Assembly: GCF_001931485.1 (NCBI RefSeq)
Contig: NZ_MSDV01000024.1
Location: 1-64,000 of the forward strand
Direction: 5' to 3'
DNA from: Burkholderia sp. SRS-W-2-2016
GTDB lineage: Bacteria > Pseudomonadota > Gammaproteobacteria > Burkholderiales > Burkholderiaceae
DNA: 64,000 nucleotides
The notes beneath the pieces were generated by a model, which ran no database searches, was not told where the DNA came from, and worked only from the letters and a program-made list of their open reading frames with translations. The position numbers and the translations under genes are program-made. How positions within the stretch are numbered: the stretch's first letter is position 1; every line of letters begins with the position of its first letter. Shown here piece after piece: positions 38,630-46,719 of the stretch.

Positions 38630-40042
38630 ATGGGCCGACTGATCGTCGTGTCGAATCGCGTCGCGACGCCGACGGAGACCAAGGGATCGGCAGGCGGGCT
38701 CGCCGTCGGCGTATTCGGCGCGCTCAAGGATGCGGGCGGGGTCTGGTTCGGCTGGAGCGGCGACGTGGTCAGCGAGACCGTCGCCAACGCCGGGCCGGCG
38801 CTCGAACAGGACGGCGCGGTGACGTTCGCGACCGTCGGACTCACGCGCAAGGATTACGACCAGTACTATCGCGGCTTCTCGAACGCGACGCTGTGGCCGG
38901 TATTTCATTACCGCAACGATCTCGCGCGTTACGAGCGCGAGGAATACGCGGGCTACCGGCGCGTCAACGCATGGCTCGCGCACAAGCTGATCAAGCTGCT
39001 CGAACCGGACGACGTGATCTGGATCCACGACTACCATCTGATCCCGTTCGCCGAGGCGCTGCGCAGCGAAGGCGTGACCAACCGGATCGGCTTCTTCCTG
39101 CACATTCCGTTTCCCGCGCCGCAGATCCTGCTGAACATCCCGCCGCACGAGGAACTGGTGAAGTCGCTGTCGTGCTACGACCTGCTCGGCTTTCAGACCG
39201 CCACCGACCAGCAGGCCTTCCACGACTACGTGACGCGCCATGCGCGCGGCACGCTCAGCAACGGCAATCAGGTCGAAGCGTTCGGCCGCAAGCTGCGCAC
39301 CGGCGTGTACCGGATCGGCGTGTTCCCCGACGAGATCGCCGAGCAGGCGAAGCGCTACGAAAGCCGGCAGCACGTGCTCGATCTGAAGCAGAGTCTGGAG
39401 GGGCGCAAGCTGATCATGAGCGTGGACCGGCTCGATTATTCGAAGGGCCTCGTCGAGCGTTTCCGTTCGTTCGAACTGCTGCTGGAGCGCTCGCCCGAAT
39501 GGCGCGGCAACGTCACGCTCGTGCAGATTGCGCCGCCGACGCGCTCGGACGTCGCGACCTATCAGAAGATTCGTCAGGACCTCGAATACGAAGCAGGCCG
39601 AATCAATGGCCGTTACTCCGGGCTCGACTACACGCCGATCCGCTATCTGAACCAGCAGTACGACCGCTGGAAACTGATGTCGCTGTTTCGCGAATCGCAG
39701 ATCGGCTTCGTCACGCCGTTGCACGACGGTATGAATCTGGTCGCGAAGGAGTACGTCGCCGCGCAGAATCCCGACGATCCCGGCGTGCTGGTGCTGTCGA
39801 TATTCGCCGGCGCGGCCGCGGAGTTGAGCGGTGCGCTGCTGGTCAATCCGCACGATGCGATCGGCATGTCCGAAGCGTTGCAGCACGCGTTGCAGATGCC
39901 GCTCGCGGAGCGCCAGCGGCGTCACGAGATCAACATGGCGGCACTGCGCAAGAACGATCTCGGGGTCTGGCGCGATACCTTTCTCAACGATTTGCGCAGC
40001 GTGCCGGTGCGCAAGGCGGGCGAGGGCGGCGGCCACAAGTGA
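38630..40042 (+). CDS. otsA: Trehalose-6-phosphate synthase
   Basis: A 470-residue GT20 enzyme that joins UDP-glucose and glucose-6-phosphate. The N-terminal SNRVATPTETKGSAGGLAVG is the glucose-6-phosphate site loop, VIWIHDYHLIPFAE and FFLHIPFPAP are signature strands, and the donor site has DGMNLVAKEYVAAQ. No otsB phosphatase gene is present in the window. The strong AAGGAGGA site suggests high translation. Trehalose protects from osmotic stress and drying. Confidence 0.96.
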   Translation: MGRLIVVSNRVATPTETKGSAGGLAVGVFGALKDAGGVWFGWSGDVVSETVANAGPALEQDGAVTFATVGLTRKDYDQYYRGFSNATLWPVFHYRNDLARYEREEYAGYRRVNAWLAHKLIKLLEPDDVIWIHDYHLIPFAEALRSEGVTNRIGFFLHIPFPAPQILLNIPPHEELVKSLSCYDLLGFQTATDQQAFHDYVTRHARGTLSNGNQVEAFGRKLRTGVYRIGVFPDEIAEQAKRYESRQHVLDLKQSLEGRKLIMSVDRLDYSKGLVERFRSFELLLERSPEWRGNVTLVQIAPPTRSDVATYQKIRQDLEYEAGRINGRYSGLDYTPIRYLNQQYDRWKLMSLFRESQIGFVTPLHDGMNLVAKEYVAAQNPDDPGVLVLSIFAGAAAELSGALLVNPHDAIGMSEALQHALQMPLAERQRRHEINMAALRKNDLGVWRDTFLNDLRSVPVRKAGEGGGHK

Positions 40043-40080
40043 GCGGACGGGCGGTGACGGACCGCGCAACGGCTCGTCAC

Positions 40081-40227
40081 CGCGCCGCGTTCTCCCCGGA
40101 TGTAAGTCGGGTGTAACAGCACCGAGTAAATGCAAGACCTGCGGCGTGGCCCCAGGCGCCAGGCAATAATGCACGGTAGCGATGAGGCATGCGACGCTCA
40201 CGCGCCGCGTGCATTGCCCGGATGTAA
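40081..40227 (+). repeat. Direct repeats in the otsA-glycosyltransferase gap
   Basis: CGCGCCGCGT at 40081-40090 and 40201-40210, each followed after a few bases by CCCGGATGTAA (40095-40105 and 40217-40227). A partial third copy CGGGTGTAA lies at 40108. The two long copies are about 120 bp apart and stand 73-219 bp before the next gene, so they could be paired operator sites. Confidence 0.65.
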
Positions 40228-40299
40228 TGGCGCTGTCATACTCGGCGTCGCCGACGCGCACCGCGATAACGCGCAAGCCGTCAGCTCATGGAGACAGAT

Positions 40300-41367
40300 A
40301 TGAAGATTGCGCAGATCGCCCCGCTGACCGAATCCGTGCCGCCGAAGCTGTATGGGGGCACCGAGCGGGTCGTGTCGTACATCACCGAAGCGCTGGTCGA
40401 GCAGGGCCACGATGTGACGCTGTTCGCAAGCGGCGACTCCGTCACCAGCGCGAAGCTCGAAGCGGTCTGGCCGCGCGCGCTGCGTCTGGATCCCGGCATC
40501 CGCGACCGCATCGCGCCGCATATGCTGCTGATGGAACTCGTGCGCCGCCAGGCCGAAGAGTTCGACGTGCTGCATTTTCACCTCGACTATTACTCGTTCT
40601 CGGTGTTCAAGCGCCAGGACACGCCGTTCGTCACGACGATGCACGGCCGGCTCGATCTGCCCGAGCAGCAGCCGGTGTTCGACACCTTCAACACCGCGCC
40701 GGTGATTTCGATTTCGAATGCGCAGCGTCATCCGTTGCCGCAGGCGCGCTGGCTGACCACCGTCTATCACGGGCTGCCCGAGCAGCTGTATACGCCGCAA
40801 CCGGTCGAGCAGAAGTACCTCGCGTTTCTCGGCCGGATTTCGCCGGAAAAGCGCGTCGATACCGCGATTCGCATCGCCGGGCGCTGCGGCATTCCGATCC
40901 GCATCGCCGCGAAGGTCGATTCGGCCGACCGCGAGTACTTCGAGCGCGAGATCCGGCCGTTGCTCGATCTGCCGTATGTCGAGTTCATCGGCGAGATCGC
41001 CGATCATCAGAAGGCCGAATTTTTGTCGGGCGCGCATGCGCTGCTGTTTCCGATCGACTGGCCGGAGCCGTTCGGCCTCGTGATGATCGAGGCGATGGCC
41101 TGCGGCACGCCGGTGATCGCGTTCAATCGCGGCTCGGTGCCGGAGGTGCTCGAAGACGGCGTGACCGGCTTTATCGTCGAGGACGAGATCGGCGCGGTGG
41201 CCGCGGTGAACCGGCTGCACAAGGTGCCGCGCGCCGGCGTGCGGCGCCGCTTCGAGGAACGCTTCACGTCGCACCGGATGGCGCGGCAATACGTGGAGGC
41301 GTATCAGTCGGTGATTCGCGCGCAGAAGCGGTCGCGCTTCAAGGTGATCGATACGTCGGGTAGTTGA
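40300..41367 (+). CDS. Glycosyltransferase family 4
   Basis: A 355-residue retaining GT-B enzyme. The acceptor domain begins MKIAQIAPLTESVPP and YGGTERVVSYI, typical of a large group of bacterial GT4 proteins. The donor domain has FLGRISPEKRVDTAI and the EX7E motif in EPFGLVMIEAMACGTPVI. The product is unknown; it might make a glycan or glucosyl-compatible solute because it follows otsA. I use the ATG at 40300, with GGAGAC before it; another ATG is 12 bp upstream. A strong terminator follows. Confidence 0.88.
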   Translation: MKIAQIAPLTESVPPKLYGGTERVVSYITEALVEQGHDVTLFASGDSVTSAKLEAVWPRALRLDPGIRDRIAPHMLLMELVRRQAEEFDVLHFHLDYYSFSVFKRQDTPFVTTMHGRLDLPEQQPVFDTFNTAPVISISNAQRHPLPQARWLTTVYHGLPEQLYTPQPVEQKYLAFLGRISPEKRVDTAIRIAGRCGIPIRIAAKVDSADREYFEREIRPLLDLPYVEFIGEIADHQKAEFLSGAHALLFPIDWPEPFGLVMIEAMACGTPVIAFNRGSVPEVLEDGVTGFIVEDEIGAVAAVNRLHKVPRAGVRRRFEERFTSHRMARQYVEAYQSVIRAQKRSRFKVIDTSGS

Positions 41368-41377
41368 AGCGGCCGGA

Positions 41378-41412
41378 GGTCGATCGCAGGTCGATCGGCG
41401 TTGATCGGCGTT
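41378..41412 (+). repeat. Three GATCG-containing tandem units after the GT4 gene
   Basis: GGTCGATCG at 41378 and 41389, then GATCGGCGTT at 41393 and 41403 (periods 10-11), starting 10 bp past the stop codon and ending 9 bp before the terminator hairpin. Confidence 0.75.
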
Positions 41413-41421
41413 CAAGCACGA

Positions 41422-41455
41422 GCGGTGCTGCGCGATGCGCGGCGCCGCTTTTTTT
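41422..41455 (+). terminator. Strong terminator after the GT4 gene
   Basis: A 12-bp stem, GCGGTGCTGCGC (41422-41433) with GCGCGGCGCCGC (41437-41448), two G-U pairs, a 3-nt loop and seven T. Confidence 0.88.
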
Positions 41456-41531
41456 ATGCACGGCGAGCCGCTGCGACCACGGTGTGGAACCTCGCGGCGA
41501 ATGTCAGCCGCAAAACTCGCCGGCAAAGAAA

Positions 41532-41570
41532 AAGCCGCGCGAAGCACTCGATGAATGCTTCGCACGGCTT
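41532..41570 (-). terminator. Terminator after the SYLF lipoprotein gene (minus strand)
   Basis: AAGCCGCGCGAAGCA (41532-41546) pairs with TGCTTCGCACGGCTT (41556-41570) with one mismatch and a 9-nt loop. On the minus strand the hairpin leads into TTTTTCTTTG, 80 bp past the stop at 41652. Confidence 0.8.
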
Positions 41571-41651
41571 CACGCATATTGCTGCTGCCGCGGCCCACGC
41601 CCGGCCTTGAGCCGCCGCCACGAGCGCACCGGAATGCGCCCGTCAGCGCGC

Positions 41652-42245
41652 TCAGATCTTCAGGCGCGAGACCTTCGTGCCTTGCAGCGACACGTCGCCC
41701 ATCAGGCCCGCGTTGGTCATCACGAACACCTGCACCGGGGCGGTGGCCGTGTTCGTGTCGACCGCGCCGTTCGCGCCGATCTTCACGAGCGCCACCGATG
41801 CGTCGACGCCGGCCGACCAGCCATCCGCGTTGCGGAATTTGTCGAGCGAATCCTGGGTCATGAACAGGAAGATGATCGCCTTGGACTGCGCGCCCGCCTG
41901 CAGGCCGAACGAACCCGAGATCGTGCTGTAGTAGCCGACCGTCGCGCCGCCGACGCGCAATGCGCCTTCGCCATACTGACCGCCGACGATAAAGCCCGCC
42001 TGCAGCACCGACGGGAACACCAGCACGCCGCGCGCCTTCGACACCAGTTCGCGCGAGCCCGGCACCGTGGTGAACAGCTTCGAGAGCGTGCCGTCGACGC
42101 TGGCGTCGATCGAATGGCGCTTCGAAGTGTCGGTGGCGGGAGTCTGGTTATTGGCGTTCGGGCCCGTCGTCGTACAGCCGGCGAGTGCAAGGCCACCGAA
42201 AGCCAGCGCAGCGGTCGTCTTCATCATGAAGTGTCGTCTTTGCAT
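41652..42245 (-). CDS. SYLF/YSC84-domain lipoprotein
   Basis: A 197-residue lipoprotein with a basic start and twin-segment signal ending LALAGC (lipobox cysteine at 24). The mature part is a full SYLF (Ysc84) domain: LVSKARGVLVFPSVLQAGFIVGGQYGEG, then GYYSTISGSFGLQAGAQSKAI and TQDSLDKFRNADGWSAGVDASV, with the conserved tail VMTNAGLMGDVSLQGTKVSRL (only the key motifs are given). SYLF domains bind lipids. CGGAG lies 9 bases before the ATG at 42245. The much longer frame upstream is not supported. Confidence 0.9.
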   Translation of the reverse strand: MQRRHFMMKTTAALAFGGLALAGCTTTGPNANNQTPATDTSKRHSIDASVDGTLSKLFTTVPGSRELVSKARGVLVFPSVLQAGFIVGGQYGEGALRVGGATVGYYSTISGSFGLQAGAQSKAIIFLFMTQDSLDKFRNADGWSAGVDASVALVKIGANGAVDTNTATAPVQVFVMTNAGLMGDVSLQGTKVSRLKI

Positions 42246-42745
42246 CGTTTTTCTCCGTCGTGAATCCGGGCTCAACCGTGGATGGTTCCGCCTGGTTGCC
42301 ATTGAGTTATAACACACGCCCGCCCGGATGGCGTGTCGGGCGATGACGCGAAAAGCCTTACAGGACAAGGCTTTGAGGCGAATCGTAAGGTGCCGGCAAG
42401 TAATTTTGACCGGCGTTTGGCGAGGTTCCGAAGCGCGTCGCGCGCGGGCTGCGCTCGTAGCGAAACGCGCGAGGCGCCCAGCGCACGGCGATTTTGGGGA
42501 CGCTTCAGCGCGGCCGTCCAGCGCGCCGGTTTTTACCGATCGATGCGGGTTCGGCCCGGGGTCTGTAACAGAACTGAAAGTGTTGTTTCTGCGCAGCGCG
42601 CGGCGGCCGTGTGCTGCCAAAACGACAACTGGCTCAAAAATAGTGTCGAATGGTGGCGGGTCGGCGCGGCGCAACGGGTGGGGCGACTCACCGTGCATTG
42701 GCGAGCGGTGGCCGCTGCCTGCCGAAGCGTGCTCAGCGCCGCGCA
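42246..42745. other. 500-bp gap without a gene
   Basis: Upstream of the SYLF gene (minus strand). It contains the palindrome GTTATAAC at 42306-42313, which offers TATAAC as a weak -10 for the SYLF gene about 60 bp before its ATG. The open frames on the plus strand here lack ribosome sites and conserved sequence. I see nothing else. Confidence 0.5.
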
Positions 42746-43195
42746 TCAACCGTTATTCGCCGGGCTCTTAACCACCGGCGGGCGCCGCAACGCGCGGCGC
42801 ACCATGCCGATGATCGCGCCGATCGCGAACAGGATCGCGGCCGGCACGACCCAGTAGCCGACGAACGCGTGCCAGAGATACGCCATCAGCGTCGAGCGGC
42901 GCACGTCGTACTCGTTGATCGCGTCCTGTTGACGCGGCGCGTTGGCGGCCAGCACGTCGGCCGGGCAGCCGGCGGCTTTGGCCGCGTCGGGCTTGCCGTG
43001 GCAGTGCGCGGGGGCGCCGGCGGCGCGTTGCGCGTCGGAGAAATTCCACGTGGTTAACGCGCGATCGAGATCGACCGCGTTATACGACATTTCTTCGCGG
43101 ATCTCGTTGACCGCGACGATCGCCACGGGCACGGCCCAGAATATGATCACCAGCAACCACCGCCTTAACCAGCGGTTTTTGTGCTTCGAAACCAT
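42746..43195 (-). CDS. Hypothetical two-TM membrane protein
   Basis: A 149-residue protein that I do not recognise. An N-terminal basic patch and first membrane segment (about 12-29: WLLVIIFWAVPVAIVAV) are followed by a roughly 75-residue periplasmic loop with two cysteines (HCHG and AAGCPAD), a second membrane segment (about 108-130) and an Arg-rich cytoplasmic end. The two loop cysteines could form a disulfide. It ends beside the long SYLF upstream gap and starts 343 bp from psiF. Confidence 0.65.
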   Translation of the reverse strand: MVSKHKNRWLRRWLLVIIFWAVPVAIVAVNEIREEMSYNAVDLDRALTTWNFSDAQRAAGAPAHCHGKPDAAKAAGCPADVLAANAPRQQDAINEYDVRRSTLMAYLWHAFVGYWVVPAAILFAIGAIIGMVRRALRRPPVVKSPANNG

Positions 43196-43443
43196 CCTTG
43201 CCTCCGATCGATGCTCAGCAGCACGAACGACAAGATGGCGGCCCGTCTGATCTTGATTCTGTATTTAGGGGGTGGGCCGTCTCCGCAGTCATCATAGAAG
43301 AAAACGGCGCGCTCTGGCGGGCGGACTGTGGAGCGGGGCGCTACCGGATGGGCGGCCGGGTTGCGAAAGCGGGTGAGCGCGCGAAAACGCGGGAGAGGGA
43401 AAGGCTGGCAACGCCGCCTTTTGCATCGAGCGATGCGGACATC

Positions 43444-43475
43444 CAGCGGTGCAGCGGTGTAGCGATACAGCGAGA
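43444..43475 (+). repeat. Four 8-bp tandem units near the psiF end
   Basis: CAGCGGTG twice, then TAGCGATA and CAGCGAGA, in direct tandem with a shared AGCG core. The array lies 5 bp from a perfect hairpin, past the end of the minus-strand psiF gene. Confidence 0.85.
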
Positions 43476-43480
43476 AGAGG

Positions 43481-43511
43481 GCCGGCGCCGCGTTCGTCGC
43501 GCGGCGCCGGC
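43481..43511 (-). terminator. Perfect 12-bp hairpin past psiF
   Basis: GCCGGCGCCGCG (43481-43492) and CGCGGCGCCGGC (43500-43511) around a 7-nt loop. It is 28 bp past the psiF stop on the minus strand. There is little T after it, so termination may be partial. Confidence 0.6.
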
Positions 43512-43538
43512 GTGATCCGATACGGGTGAGGCCGGTGC

Positions 43539-43832
43539 TTAGTTAGCCGGCGCCGACGACAGACAGGTCTTCATGAACGCCTTGCGGTCGTCGCCCTTTT
43601 TGCCGGCGGCCTGCGTGTTGCAGACCTTCATCTTTTCCTGCTGGGTCATCGGCGCGGCGGCCGGCTTCGCGGACAGGCAGGTCTTCATGAACGCCTTGCG
43701 CTCGTCGCCCTTCTTGTCGCCGGCCTGCTTGTTACAGTCGGCCATCTTGGTCTGCTGGCTGTTCTCGGCGAACGCCGGCGACACCAGCACCGCGCCCAGC
43801 ACCAGTGCAGCGATAGCGGATTGAATTTTCAT
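43539..43832 (-). CDS. psiF: PsiF-repeat protein
   Basis: A 97-residue exported protein: signal peptide MKIQSAIAALVLGAVLVSPAFA, then two PsiF repeats of about 30 residues, each with a C-N-x-Q-A pair and the RKAFMKTCLS ending (KKGDERKAFMKTCLS and KKGDDRKAFMKTCLS). Four cysteines suggest two disulfides. E. coli psiF is induced by phosphate starvation; the biochemical role is unknown. Two palindromes (AAAACGTTTT at 43852, and a 15-bp one at 43935) lie upstream and may be regulator sites. The ATG at 43832 is preceded by GGAG. Confidence 0.9.
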   Translation of the reverse strand: MKIQSAIAALVLGAVLVSPAFAENSQQTKMADCNKQAGDKKGDERKAFMKTCLSAKPAAAPMTQQEKMKVCNTQAAGKKGDDRKAFMKTCLSSAPAN

Positions 43833-44280
43833 GGGACACTCCATCGTGATGAAAACGTTTTTGGTCGTTTGTGCGCGCGGGCCTCGATGGCCTCCCGTGC
43901 CCATTGGCGCATCCATTATGGCAAATGCCGTCTGCGAAAACGGTTTTCGATGCGTTCCGGTTGACATCCGCATGCGCTCGTTTTCCCTTAGGGTACGGCC
44001 GACACGGCAGCTGCCCGTTTGAAACGGCCGAATGGAAGTGAAAAGAAATCATGCTATGCAATGCAGATAAATTCATTCCGGCTATTCAAATAGTGGCAAT
44101 CAAATCGTATTGGACGATATCCGAATCGATACGCAAAAAAATCGCGACTAATGTTTGCATTGCTGCGAATGCAACTGAATGGAAATTGCTCTGAAATCCG
44201 GCGCTGGGAGGCCGTGCGAATCGACCCGGCGGCGCATGCCGTCCACAGCCTGCTGATTGATCTTTGCGAGGAGCCTTACC
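43833..44280. promoter_or_regulatory. A/T-rich 448-bp divergent gap between psiF and the YciI gene
   Basis: It holds two palindromes on the psiF side: AAAACGTTTT (43852-43861) and CGAAAACGGTTTTCG (43935-43949). On the YciI side are CTATT/AATAG (44082-44093) and the GCAATGCA motif at 44058, again as TGCATTGC at 44156 and as AATGCAA at 44168. The GC content is clearly below the surroundings. No gene is seen. Confidence 0.55.
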
Positions 44281-44580
44281 ATGCATTACCTGTTGATGTA
44301 CGAGCTGGTGCCCGACTATCTGGCCCGCCGCGGCGAGCATCGCGACGCGCATCTGAAACTCGCGTGGGCCGCCGCCGAGCGGGGCGAGCTATTGCTTGCC
44401 GGCGCGCTCGCGGAGCCGACCGACGGCGCGGTGCTGCTCTTTAACGGCGCGTCGCCGGCGGTCGCGGAAGCCTTTGCCAAGGCCGATCCGTATGTATTGG
44501 CCGGACTCGTGACGAGTTGGCGCGTGCGCGAATGGACGACCGTGGTCGGCGAACACGCAGCCAGACCAGTGCGCGTGTAA
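44281..44580 (+). CDS. YciI-like protein
   Basis: A 99-residue protein with the YciI (dimeric alpha-beta barrel) pattern: MHYLLMYELVPDYLARRGEHRDAHL with the conserved His-Asp pair (R-x-x-H-x-D/H), GELLLAGALAEPTDGAVLLF, and DPYVLAGLVTSWRVREW near the end (key motifs only). Relatives include chlorinated-catechol hydrolases and small enzymes of unknown substrate. GAGGAG lies 8 bases before the ATG. A hairpin CGCGAGGTT/AACCTCGCG (44603-44628) follows and may end the transcript. Confidence 0.85.
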   Translation: MHYLLMYELVPDYLARRGEHRDAHLKLAWAAAERGELLLAGALAEPTDGAVLLFNGASPAVAEAFAKADPYVLAGLVTSWRVREWTTVVGEHAARPVRV

Positions 44581-45162
44581 GCCCGCGCGGCAGCGAATCA
44601 ACCGCGAGGTTACGGCGCGAACCTCGCGCGTGCGCGGCACTCGCACGCGCATTTTTCAGCGCGGCAATTCCACTACGACCATGCGTTGCGGCAGGCCGGT
44701 CCAGCACCGCCGGCGCCGCCGCGTGCGCTATCAAAACGCATCGAAATGCGTACTGATTCATTCATTCGGATTTCTAAAGACTATTCGCGGTGGATGAATG
44801 CGCTTGTGCTCCGCAATACGTCGATTCGATGCCGGATAAGACGGCGCTTCTGTTACGGCAATAGGTGAGAAGTCGAAGCAAAAAGGACAATATTGTTTCT
44901 ATCCGTAACACTTGTCTCAACTATATTCAGGCCCGGAATGGGGTGGTATGCTTCGTGCACAAATTCTCCCATGCACGAGTGAGACCGCGTTTTGTGCGTC
45001 GAAACAGGGATGAACCGCACCAACTCCGGGCGGTATCGCCCATTCAAACCGACCGTACAAAACATCTTTGTGCAACCGGGGGCCGTACACGGGTCGTGAA
45101 CGCTAGGAACCCGTGGCAGGCCCAACGCCGCGGCCAGGCCAGGCCGCGTGGAGAACAACCCA
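44581..45162 (+). promoter_or_regulatory. 582-bp gap before the transposase-domain gene
   Basis: After the hairpin at 44603-44628 there is an A/T-rich region without a convincing gene. TATATT at 44923-44928 is a possible -10 but I find no good -35. The length and base composition suggest a regulated promoter region for the gene at 45163. I see no inverted repeats of transposon-end type. Confidence 0.45.
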
Positions 45163-46668
45163 ATGTTTTTCGAAGAACTGAACAACGACGAATGGGCGCT
45201 GCTGGCGCCGCTCGTCTCCGACGAGCCGGCCATCCGTCTGAACCGGCGCGGCCGGCCACGCGCCGAACCGCGCATCGTGACGAATGCCGTACTGTGGATT
45301 CTGACCACGGGGGAACCTTGGTCCAGATTGCCTGGGCGCTATCCGTCCGGCCCGACCTGCCGCCGCCGCTTCGAAGAGTGGCAACTGAACGGCATCCTGC
45401 TGGAGATGGTCCGTCTGCTGTCGCAAAGCGGGCGCAGCTTCGCCTACATTCCCCAACCGGCGCCGCCCGTTACGGCCAAACCCGCGGCACCGGTTGCGCA
45501 AACCCGCACTAACCGCGAAGACACCTTGCGCGGCGTGTCGTGGAAGAGCCCCGAGTCGTGGCAGGCGCCGCGCGTATCGAGCGCGCCGAGCCAGTGGCGC
45601 GCGGCCGATCCGATCGGCGACATCACGCGGCAATTGTCCGGACTCCCGAACGAGGCCGCGCCGCTGCGCGCGGCTACGCCGGCAGCGGCGGCGGCTGCGA
45701 GCGGTGCCGCGCGCGCCGTGTGGGCGGTGCAGCCGCTTGCCGCGCAGCAGTGGGAGGCGGGCAGAGCAGTGGACGCGCCCGGCGTGACGCCGGCTGCGCC
45801 GCTTGCCATGCAGCCGGCGGCGGACGCGCTTAGCGTCACGCAGGCAACGCTGTCGGCGCTCGATGCGACGCTCGCCGCGGATGGCTACCGGATGCCCGAT
45901 ATGGCAGATACGCACGCGAGCTCACACGGCACGCCGAGCGCGGACGAGCGGCGCGAGCCGCTGACGCTGTCGCTCGCGCCGCGCGGCATGCAGTTCGAGG
46001 ATCCACGCGGTTATCTGATCCACGTGGTGGTCGAGCTGGTGCCCAACGCGATGTATCGCGGGTCCGTGGAAATTACGAAGGACGGCACGCGTGTCGAGCG
46101 TTCGGGCCTCGTCGGTCCGCGTTTCGAGGTGATCGCGGACGCGCAGCGCTTCGCGTTCGATTGGGCCCGTCAGTGGATCGATCGCGAGTGTGCGACCGAA
46201 GCGGCGGCGCTGGCGCTGGCCGCACAGGCACCGCAGCCGGAAGCGAATGCGGTGGCGAACATGGCGGCAGCGGCCTACACGGCGCCCGGCTATGCGGCGC
46301 GCTCGGCAACGCATCCGCTGTCGGCGCTGCGTCATGTGCCGGAGCCCATGTCGTCCGGCAGCGCGGTGAGCGGTGCGGCGACCGGTCATCGCCCGTTGAG
46401 CAGCCCGCTCGAAGGGGCGAGCGAGTCGTCGTCCGAGTCTTCGCCCGATACGCCGTCCGCTACATCATTGAGCGCATTGCGTGGACCGCTGCGCCGTTAT
46501 CCGGGCGAGGCCGCGAGCGCCGCCGTCACGAGCAGCGCAAGCAACACAGGCAACACGAGCGGACCGGGCGCCACGAGCGCAACGAGTGCCGCGGGCAGCG
46601 CAAACGAAACCACCACCGCCGACCGTTTCTCACAGTCATACCGGGAACTCATCTCGCACGTGGGATAA
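45163..46668 (+). CDS. IS5-type transposase N-terminal domain fused to Ala/Pro linker and unknown C-terminal domain
   Basis: A 501-residue chimera. Residues 1-95 match the helix-turn-helix N-terminus (DUF4096) of IS5-family transposases: LNNDEWALLAPLV, RRGRPRAEPRIVTNAVLWIL, TGEPWSRLPGRYP and CRRRFEEWQLNGI. The DDE catalytic core that should follow is absent. Instead there is a roughly 170-residue linker rich in Ala, Pro and Thr, then a compact domain (about 262-345) with LTLSLAPRGMQFEDPRGY, VELVPNAMYRGSVEITKDG and FAFDWARQWIDREC, and a Ser/Thr/Gly-rich tail. No IS ends or second transposase frame are seen, so it is a settled host gene. GGAG precedes the ATG. Its place beside bceA suggests a DNA-binding role in exopolysaccharide control (inference). 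Confidence 0.8.
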   Translation: MFFEELNNDEWALLAPLVSDEPAIRLNRRGRPRAEPRIVTNAVLWILTTGEPWSRLPGRYPSGPTCRRRFEEWQLNGILLEMVRLLSQSGRSFAYIPQPAPPVTAKPAAPVAQTRTNREDTLRGVSWKSPESWQAPRVSSAPSQWRAADPIGDITRQLSGLPNEAAPLRAATPAAAAAASGAARAVWAVQPLAAQQWEAGRAVDAPGVTPAAPLAMQPAADALSVTQATLSALDATLAADGYRMPDMADTHASSHGTPSADERREPLTLSLAPRGMQFEDPRGYLIHVVVELVPNAMYRGSVEITKDGTRVERSGLVGPRFEVIADAQRFAFDWARQWIDRECATEAAALALAAQAPQPEANAVANMAAAAYTAPGYAARSATHPLSALRHVPEPMSSGSAVSGAATGHRPLSSPLEGASESSSESSPDTPSATSLSALRGPLRRYPGEAASAAVTSSASNTGNTSGPGATSATSAAGSANETTTADRFSQSYRELISHVG

Positions 46669-46719
46669 GCCCGGCATGCCCCGCGGCCGCTTCGCGCCGC
46701 CGCAGGTTCCCGCCTCGTT

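Larger units (their letters stand above)
43196..43538. other. 343-bp gap holding an 8-bp repeat array and a psiF terminator
   Basis: No gene is seen. The right third holds four 8-bp tandem units and a perfect 12-bp hairpin, described separately; the left part is upstream of the two-TM gene and shows no clear promoter. Confidence 0.5.

Noticed and set aside
42328..42771. A 147-codon plus-strand frame upstream of the SYLF gene
   Set aside because: Odd composition, overlaps the end of the two-TM gene on the other strand, and has no ribosome site.
45163..46668. An active insertion sequence
   Set aside because: No DDE domain, no terminal inverted repeats or target duplications, and no second transposase frame were seen.
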